Positions 19,762-24,345 of a DNA stretch of 24,345 bases are shown here, piece by piece; within the stretch, counting starts at the first letter, position 1; each line of letters starts with the position of its first letter. The notes beneath the pieces were generated by a model that worked only from the letters and a program-made list of their open reading frames with translations, did not search any database and was not told the DNA's origin. The position numbers and the translations under genes are program-made. Origin of the DNA: a bacterium UBP6_UBA1177 (GTDB taxonomy: Bacteria > UBP6 > UBA1177); assembly GCA_002310995.1 (NCBI GenBank), contig DBYV01000017.1, forward strand, positions 451 through 24,795. Direction: 5' to 3'.

Positions 19762-21498
19762 TTATCTTCTCTTCATAATCGCGACGACTATGAAAACGAG
19801 GCAGGTGAGGACAACGATGATGACGGGAATAACCATCGACATGCCTGACGAGGAAACTTTTACTTCGTCCCACATATTGTTGAGGCGGAGCATCTGCTCG
19901 TCGTCGAAGTGCTTCATGATCGCGCAGCGTGCAACGATGTCTTGAGTCGGATACTGGGTCGAGCACTGTCTGCCGATAACGTCGGTGATGACTGTGAAAT
20001 CGGCCTTTTCTTCAGCCGCGTCGGTGGTTTTGTTCGCAAAGAAGTAGTTGAGGTCGTTCTTGTAAAGGGTGACGTTCTCTTCTTTGTGCATTCCGGTTAC
20101 GTTGTCGTCCTTGTCGTAGTCGGGGTAGAGGAAGTTGTAGGTGCCGTCAGCGTTTTTGAATTTGTTGAGTTCCTCTTCGCTGAGTTCGCCGACATATTTG
20201 TCGCAGTAGTATTTGCCGCTTTCTTTGTCGAGGAAGGGTTTTGCTTCTTCTTCCTCTTCTTCGCCTTCGGCTTCAGCTTTTTCTTCACCTTCAGCAGGTT
20301 TTTCTTCGGCTTTTTCAGCTTCGCCTTCTTTCGGAGCTTCGCATTCGACCATGACGTAGGTTCCGTAGTTGTCAACGCAGTTTTCGAACATTTCGTTGCC
20401 TGCGATTACGCTGGTGTAGCCGATGAAATCCATGTTAGCTTTAGCGTTTTCGGGCTGTGCAAGGAAGTTGATGAACTCCTGGGCAAGCGGAACATTGGCG
20501 CCTTTGGGCATTACCCAGCCGTCAAACCAGATGTTGCTGCCTTCTTCGGGAACCGCGTAGTAAAGTTCCGCGCCGTTTTCGTCTTCGTCAGCTGTGTCGA
20601 GAGTGTAGACAGCGTCGCCGCTCCATGCGAAGTTGATGGCGATTTTGCCGGTAGCCATATCTTTTTTACCGCTGTCGACTTCGAATCCGTAGATGTTTTC
20701 TTTGAGGATCGAAAGCGCTTCTTCGACTTTGTTTACCGATTCTTCGTCAGTTCTGTTGAAGATCTCGACTACTTTGTCGGTATACTGCGCTTTTGTGAGT
20801 GATCCGGACTCATACGATTTTCTGAGCGTTGCAAGTTCTTCGCTGTAAACGTATCCGAGTGCAAGAGCGTAGGTGTCACGGATGGAATCTTTAATAGTTC
20901 CAAGGTTTTTGACGTATTCTTTCCAGATGAAGCTCCAGTGCTTTTCATCGCCTTCGGTATAGCCCGGAAGTTTCGTGATGACTTCGGGATTGTAGACAAA
21001 ACCCATCGTTCCCCACATGTAGCCTGTAGCGTAATCCTGCCAGCCGTATTTTTTGAAAAGGTCGACGATGAACTTCGACGCGTTGTCATAGTAGCCGTTG
21101 ATGTAGCCGAGTTTGCCTTCTTGGATGGTGTAGTCGTATTTTTCGACCATTCCTTCAAGGATCATCTTCTGAACCATGTAGTCAGACGGGCAGACAAGGT
21201 CGTAAGCGTAGGTGTAGGAGCCGTCTTCCGCTTTAGTTCTTGTGAGCATGAGCTCGTTGTACATATTTTCAAGCGTTCCGAAAGTGGAGTATTTGACTTT
21301 AACGTCAAGATTGAACTTCTCTTTGCAGTGCTGTTCGAATTTCTTAATTAAATCAACGCTTTCACCGCTACCGTCATCGATAGAGATGTAATCCTCCCAG
21401 TTATAGACCTTGAGCTCTATAACTTCGCCTTCGCCGTAGAGCGTAAGAAGGCTGAACAAAAGTGAAAAAGAAACAAAAAATTTGAAAAATCTTTTCAT
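19762..21498 (-). CDS. potD: Polyamine-type substrate-binding protein with insertion and C-terminal membrane anchor
   Basis: 578 residues; ordinary PotD has about 350. The signal peptide (1-22) is followed by a PotD/PotF-like domain: VYNWEDYI (31-38), YDLVCPSDYMVQKM (99-112), YMWGTMGF (160-167), FAWSGDAV (290-297) and NIWFDGWVMPKG (322-333). W292, W324 and D326 fit the polyamine pocket residues of E. coli PotD. Between about 375 and 505 lies extra sequence, including a Glu/Ala/Lys run (388-420) with seven consecutive Glu. The family's last helices seem to resume at YPTQDIVARC. A membrane helix (555-575) and KRR close the protein, so it is probably tethered to the inner membrane rather than free in the periplasm. 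ATG at 21498 in ATGA with the potC stop; GGGAGG upstream. Confidence 0.85.
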   Translation of the reverse strand: MKRFFKFFVSFSLLFSLLTLYGEGEVIELKVYNWEDYISIDDGSGESVDLIKKFEQHCKEKFNLDVKVKYSTFGTLENMYNELMLTRTKAEDGSYTYAYDLVCPSDYMVQKMILEGMVEKYDYTIQEGKLGYINGYYDNASKFIVDLFKKYGWQDYATGYMWGTMGFVYNPEVITKLPGYTEGDEKHWSFIWKEYVKNLGTIKDSIRDTYALALGYVYSEELATLRKSYESGSLTKAQYTDKVVEIFNRTDEESVNKVEEALSILKENIYGFEVDSGKKDMATGKIAINFAWSGDAVYTLDTADEDENGAELYYAVPEEGSNIWFDGWVMPKGANVPLAQEFINFLAQPENAKANMDFIGYTSVIAGNEMFENCVDNYGTYVMVECEAPKEGEAEKAEEKPAEGEEKAEAEGEEEEEEAKPFLDKESGKYYCDKYVGELSEEELNKFKNADGTYNFLYPDYDKDDNVTGMHKEENVTLYKNDLNYFFANKTTDAAEEKADFTVITDVIGRQCSTQYPTQDIVARCAIMKHFDDEQMLRLNNMWDEVKVSSSGMSMVIPVIIVVLTCLVFIVVAIMKRR

Positions 21499-22298
21499 CT
21501 AGATCCCTCCCGTTTAGATTTTCTGTTTTGTATAAACGAATAAATGACCACGTATGCGATCATTACAACAAAAATTATAGCGAAAAGAGCCCTGAGCGCA
21601 GGGACGGACGAACTTTTGCCGCCCTTTGCATAGGCATCGTAGACATAAGTCGAAATCGTCTTGAAAGTCGAAGGTTTCGTGAAACTCGTGATGATGTAAT
21701 CGTCAAGCGAAATGTTTATCGCAAGAAGGAAACCCGAAATGATTCCGGGGAGAATTTCAGGAATAACGATGAGGAAGATCGCCTTAGTCGGTGTTGCACC
21801 GAGATCAAGGACAGCTTCGTAGAGGTTGTTGTCCATCTGTTTGAGCTTAGGTATTACCGAAAGAACGACAAAAGGAATCGTGAGGACTACATGCCCGATG
21901 AGAAGAGAGGCGTAAGTTCTGCCGAATGCAAACATCGTGCAGATGAGGGCGATTGAAATCGCGGTGACGACTTCGGCATTTATCATCGGGATTTTTGTGA
22001 GGACATTCATTGCCCTGTTCACGCGGTGATTCGAGTAGTAAATGCCGATAGCGCCCATTGTTCCAAGAACTGTCGAGATAAATCCGGCGACAAGTGCGAG
22101 AACGAGCGTGTTGACGACCGTTTCCATGAGGTCGGAATTGTTCCAGAGCTTGACATAAAGGTCGAAACCCCAGTCAGGCGACCAGATCCCGATTTCGCGC
22201 GACATGTTGAAACTGTAGACGAAAAGGAGAAGAATCGGCGCGTAGAGAAGGAAAAGCACCAGAGTTATGTAGCTTCCGCTGAGTATTTTCTTTACCAT
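21495..22298 (-). CDS. potC: Spermidine/putrescine ABC transporter permease
   Basis: 267 residues with six membrane helices, near the E. coli PotC length. The cytoplasmic EAA loop that docks on the ATPase is LYEAVLDLGATPTKAIFLIV (159-178), ending PEILPG. The start ATG at 22298 follows GGGAGG and overlaps potB by 7 nt; the stop overlaps potD by 4 nt. It forms the membrane channel with PotB, driven by PotA. Order A-B-C-D is the classical pot operon. Confidence 0.93.
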   Translation of the reverse strand: MVKKILSGSYITLVLFLLYAPILLLFVYSFNMSREIGIWSPDWGFDLYVKLWNNSDLMETVVNTLVLALVAGFISTVLGTMGAIGIYYSNHRVNRAMNVLTKIPMINAEVVTAISIALICTMFAFGRTYASLLIGHVVLTIPFVVLSVIPKLKQMDNNLYEAVLDLGATPTKAIFLIVIPEILPGIISGFLLAINISLDDYIITSFTKPSTFKTISTYVYDAYAKGGKSSSVPALRALFAIIFVVMIAYVVIYSFIQNRKSKREGSR

Positions 22299-23143
22299 AA
22301 GTTAGCCCTCCCTGCGCTTTCGTCCTTTTCTTCGGTGAATTTGCCGCTAAGGAACATCGAAATGAAAATTATTACAAGGAGAACAAGCGCGATCGTGCTG
22401 CCCGCGTGCCAGTTGTGCATCGTGAGGAACTGGGTCTCGATAAGTTTTCCGACGATCGTGACGTTGCCGTTGCCGAGCGTATCGCTGATGACGTAACTTG
22501 TCGTCGTCGGAAGAAGGACCATCGAAACCGCGCTGACGATACCCGGCATCGAAAGGGGAAGGGTGACCGAAACAAAAGTCTTCCACGGTTTCGCGCCCAG
22601 GTCCGCACTTGCTTCGGCATAGCTTTTGTCGATTTTCAGAATGACCGAGTAAAGCGGCATGATGACGAACGGAAGATAGTCGTAAACCATGCCGATAAGG
22701 GTGTTCACAAAGCTGAAACTGTTCGATTTGTACATTCCGATAAAGTAAAGCAGTTCTTTCATCGCGGCTGTTCTAAGAACGAAGTTGATCCAGAGCGGGA
22801 GAATGAAGAGAATAAGAAGAACGCCCCCTTTGTTGAATTTCGATTTCGCGAGGATGTATGCGACCGGATAAGCGATGAGAAGGCTTATGACAGTCGTGAT
22901 TATCGCAAGGCCGAAACTTACGAAAAGGACTCTGATATTCGCCTGTTTCGAGAAGAAATCCGAGAAGTTGGAGACCGCGAACGAGACCGGTTCTCCCGCG
23001 ATCGTGAAAGTCTCGCTCCCTGCCGGAACTTTCTTCGTGAAAGCATACAAAATTATAAGCAGAAGCGGTATGACGACGAACGCGATAAGAAAAACCGCGT
23101 AGGGGATACCTAGCTGCTTTCTTGAAAATTTAAGTCCGCTCAT
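22292..23143 (-). CDS. potB: Spermidine/putrescine ABC transporter permease
   Basis: 283 residues with six membrane helices; E. coli PotB has a similar size. The EAA loop is AEASADLGAKPWKTFVSVTL then PLSMPG (176-201). The short cytoplasmic N-terminus KFSRKQLG precedes helix 1. Start ATG at 23143 overlaps the potA stop (ATGA). It pairs with PotC as the translocation pore. Confidence 0.93.
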   Translation of the reverse strand: MSGLKFSRKQLGIPYAVFLIAFVVIPLLLIILYAFTKKVPAGSETFTIAGEPVSFAVSNFSDFFSKQANIRVLFVSFGLAIITTVISLLIAYPVAYILAKSKFNKGGVLLILFILPLWINFVLRTAAMKELLYFIGMYKSNSFSFVNTLIGMVYDYLPFVIMPLYSVILKIDKSYAEASADLGAKPWKTFVSVTLPLSMPGIVSAVSMVLLPTTTSYVISDTLGNGNVTIVGKLIETQFLTMHNWHAGSTIALVLLVIIFISMFLSGKFTEEKDESAGRANLW

Positions 23144-24345
23144 TTCTTTTCCACCGCCTTCAAAGTAAGTTTGATCTTATCTTTCGGGATCTTGACGCTG
23201 ACACGGTCGTTTTCGTTCCAGAGGTATTCGGTGTCGCAGACGATCTCTTCCTCTTCTTCATCGGTGCAGATTATGATCTGGTAGTGGTCGCCTTTGTAAA
23301 CTATTGAAATTATTGAACCTCTTGCATCGCCGTCAACATCGTTGTCGATGATTTCGATATCTTTGAGACCGACTTCGACTTTGACTTCGATGTTGGTGAG
23401 GTCAAGTTTTTCGCCGGTTGCGGTGATGACATATCCTTCGGAATCAAGGTGAGAACCGGGGTAGAGCTGGGTGACATCGCACTCGAAAGCGCCTTCCGCG
23501 AAGTGGACTTTGTTGATTTTGTCGATATATCCGTCGTAAACGTTCGAAACGAAGTCGCGTTTCATGATGTGGATGTTGTCGGGGCTTACGCGGATCCCGA
23601 TCGTTTCTCCGATTTTAGCCTCTTTCGTCGACTGGATCATAACTTCGCTTTTGCCGACCATCATGATCATTTCGTAGTGGACGCCTTTGAAAATAGAGGA
23701 GACGATCTGACCGGAAACGATTCCCTGTTCTGGAAGAACAACTTCGACATCCTCAGGTCTGACGACGACATCGACTTTCGCGTTGATCTCGAAATCATCG
23801 ACGCAGTCAAAAACCTTGTTGATGAATTTTACCTTTCTGTCGCCTACGATCGTGCCGTTGTAGATGTTGCTCTCGCCGATAAAGTCGGCTACGAAAGCGT
23901 TCGCGGGCTCGTTGTAGATATCCTGCGGAGTTCCGACCTGCTGTATCTCACCGTCCTTCATAACGACGATCCTGTCGCTCATCGTGAGGGCTTCTTCCTG
24001 GTCGTGCGTGACGTAGATGAAGGTTATTCCGAGTTTTCTCTGCATATCTTTGAGCTCGAGCTGCATATCCTTTCTCATTTTAAGGTCAAGCGCGCCCAGC
24101 GGCTCGTCAAGGAGGAGGATCTCAGGTTCGTTGACGATAGCGCGGGCGATCGCGATTCTCTGCTGCTGGCCGCCGGAAAGGGTTGTGACTTTTCTTTTCT
24201 CGAATTCCTCGAGGTCGACCATCTGGAGTGCCTTGCTGACTTTTTTGTCGATTTCAGACTTCTTGAGATGCTCCAGTCTTTCGACCATGTTCCCGTTTTT
24301 ATCTCTGAACGAAGTTTTTACTTTCTTGAGTTTGAGGCCGAAAGC
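23140..24345 (-). CDS. potA: Spermidine/putrescine ABC transporter ATPase, 5' part missing
   Basis: The frame is open to the window edge; 401 residues are visible. The ATG at 24288 is not the start, since the frame continues as AFGLKLKKV, which matches PotA before the helical domain. The Walker A motif lies outside. Visible are the ABC signature LSGGQQQR (bases about 24180-24157), Walker B ILLLDEP and the H-loop THDQEEA. After the ATPase domain come two copies of a TOBE-like unit, about 23781-23563 and 23391-23173, sharing KGxHY and the spacing of flanking strands. Ordinary PotA has one such region. An extra basic stretch (about 19 residues, KTSFRDKNGN onward) sits between AFGLKLKKV and KSEIDKKV. 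PotA hydrolyses ATP at the cytoplasmic face to power PotBC. The promoter is beyond the window. Confidence 0.93.
   Translation of the reverse strand, partial: AFGLKLKKVKTSFRDKNGNMVERLEHLKKSEIDKKVSKALQMVDLEEFEKRKVTTLSGGQQQRIAIARAIVNEPEILLLDEPLGALDLKMRKDMQLELKDMQRKLGITFIYVTHDQEEALTMSDRIVVMKDGEIQQVGTPQDIYNEPANAFVADFIGESNIYNGTIVGDRKVKFINKVFDCVDDFEINAKVDVVVRPEDVEVVLPEQGIVSGQIVSSIFKGVHYEMIMMVGKSEVMIQSTKEAKIGETIGIRVSPDNIHIMKRDFVSNVYDGYIDKINKVHFAEGAFECDVTQLYPGSHLDSEGYVITATGEKLDLTNIEVKVEVGLKDIEIIDNDVDGDARGSIISIVYKGDHYQIIICTDEEEEEIVCDTEYLWNENDRVSVKIPKDKIKLTLKAVEKK

Noticed and set aside
19909..20802. Long + strand open frame (297 codons) opposite potD
   Set aside because: Phe/Val-rich mirror of the Glu/Lys-rich potD codons; it has no independent start signal or recognisable domain.
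22406..23113. 235-codon + strand frame opposite potB
   Set aside because: Highly charged shadow of a hydrophobic permease gene.

Overview
The window reads as a piece of chromosome from a diderm (Gram-negative type) bacterium with a moderate GC content. Signs of an outer membrane are a BamD-type lipoprotein and several signal-peptide and lipobox proteins. Genes are densely packed, mostly preceded by strong AGGAGG-like ribosome binding sites, and many are coupled by 4-20 nt overlaps. TGA serves as a stop and TTG/GTG starts occur. A bat (aerotolerance-type) operon is known from Bacteroidota, spirochaetes, PVC bacteria and several candidate phyla, so it does not fix the phylum. I cannot assign a genus. 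I see no phage genes, insertion sequences, CRISPR arrays, rRNA or convincing tRNA.

Layout, left to right. (1) 1-342: the 3' end of serC, closed by hairpins and a U-tract terminator. (2) 430-1989 (-): a POT-like MFS transporter. It is divergent from aroA-chorismate mutase-PLD protein (2233-4683, +), and a 213-bp intergenic region with an unusual octamer repeat lies between them. (3) 4745-6185 (-): rlmB-rnc, an rRNA methylation and processing pair, divergent from purC (6328-7215, +). Each side has a good sigma70-like promoter, and the rlmB promoter carries a perfect 21-bp palindrome. (4) 7269-9462 (-): a second POT-like MFS transporter followed by a membrane-anchored ankyrin protein. A second copy of the octamer repeat type lies between this pair and purC. 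(5) 9621-10316 (+): aat, the N-end-rule aminoacyl transferase. (6) 10402-18140 (+): one long run of overlapping genes, namely a BatD-like membrane protein, batA, batB, batC, batD, batE, bamD and an unrecognised lipoprotein. (7) 18142-18678 (-): a TetR regulator, then 348 bp of AT-rich DNA with palindromes and a foldable segment, then a GT2 glycosyltransferase (19027-19746, +). (8) 19762-24345 (-): a polyamine ABC transporter cassette, potA-potB-potC-potD, with potA cut by the window edge.

The genes fall into amino-acid and aromatic biosynthesis (serC, aroA, chorismate mutase), purine synthesis (purC), RNA maturation (rnc, rlmB), protein turnover (aat), small peptide or polyamine uptake (two MFS, potABCD) and envelope assembly or stress (bat operon plus bamD). 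The most interesting signals are: a divergent EPSP synthase with Ala at the glyphosate-determining Gly position; a bat operon without its usual moxR/DUF58 genes that runs on into bamD; a PotD with a roughly 130-residue insertion and a C-terminal membrane anchor, paired with a PotA whose regulatory domain is duplicated; and paired intergenic CGNCGTNA-type octamer arrays. None of these was checked against a database. All functional calls rest on motif recognition.
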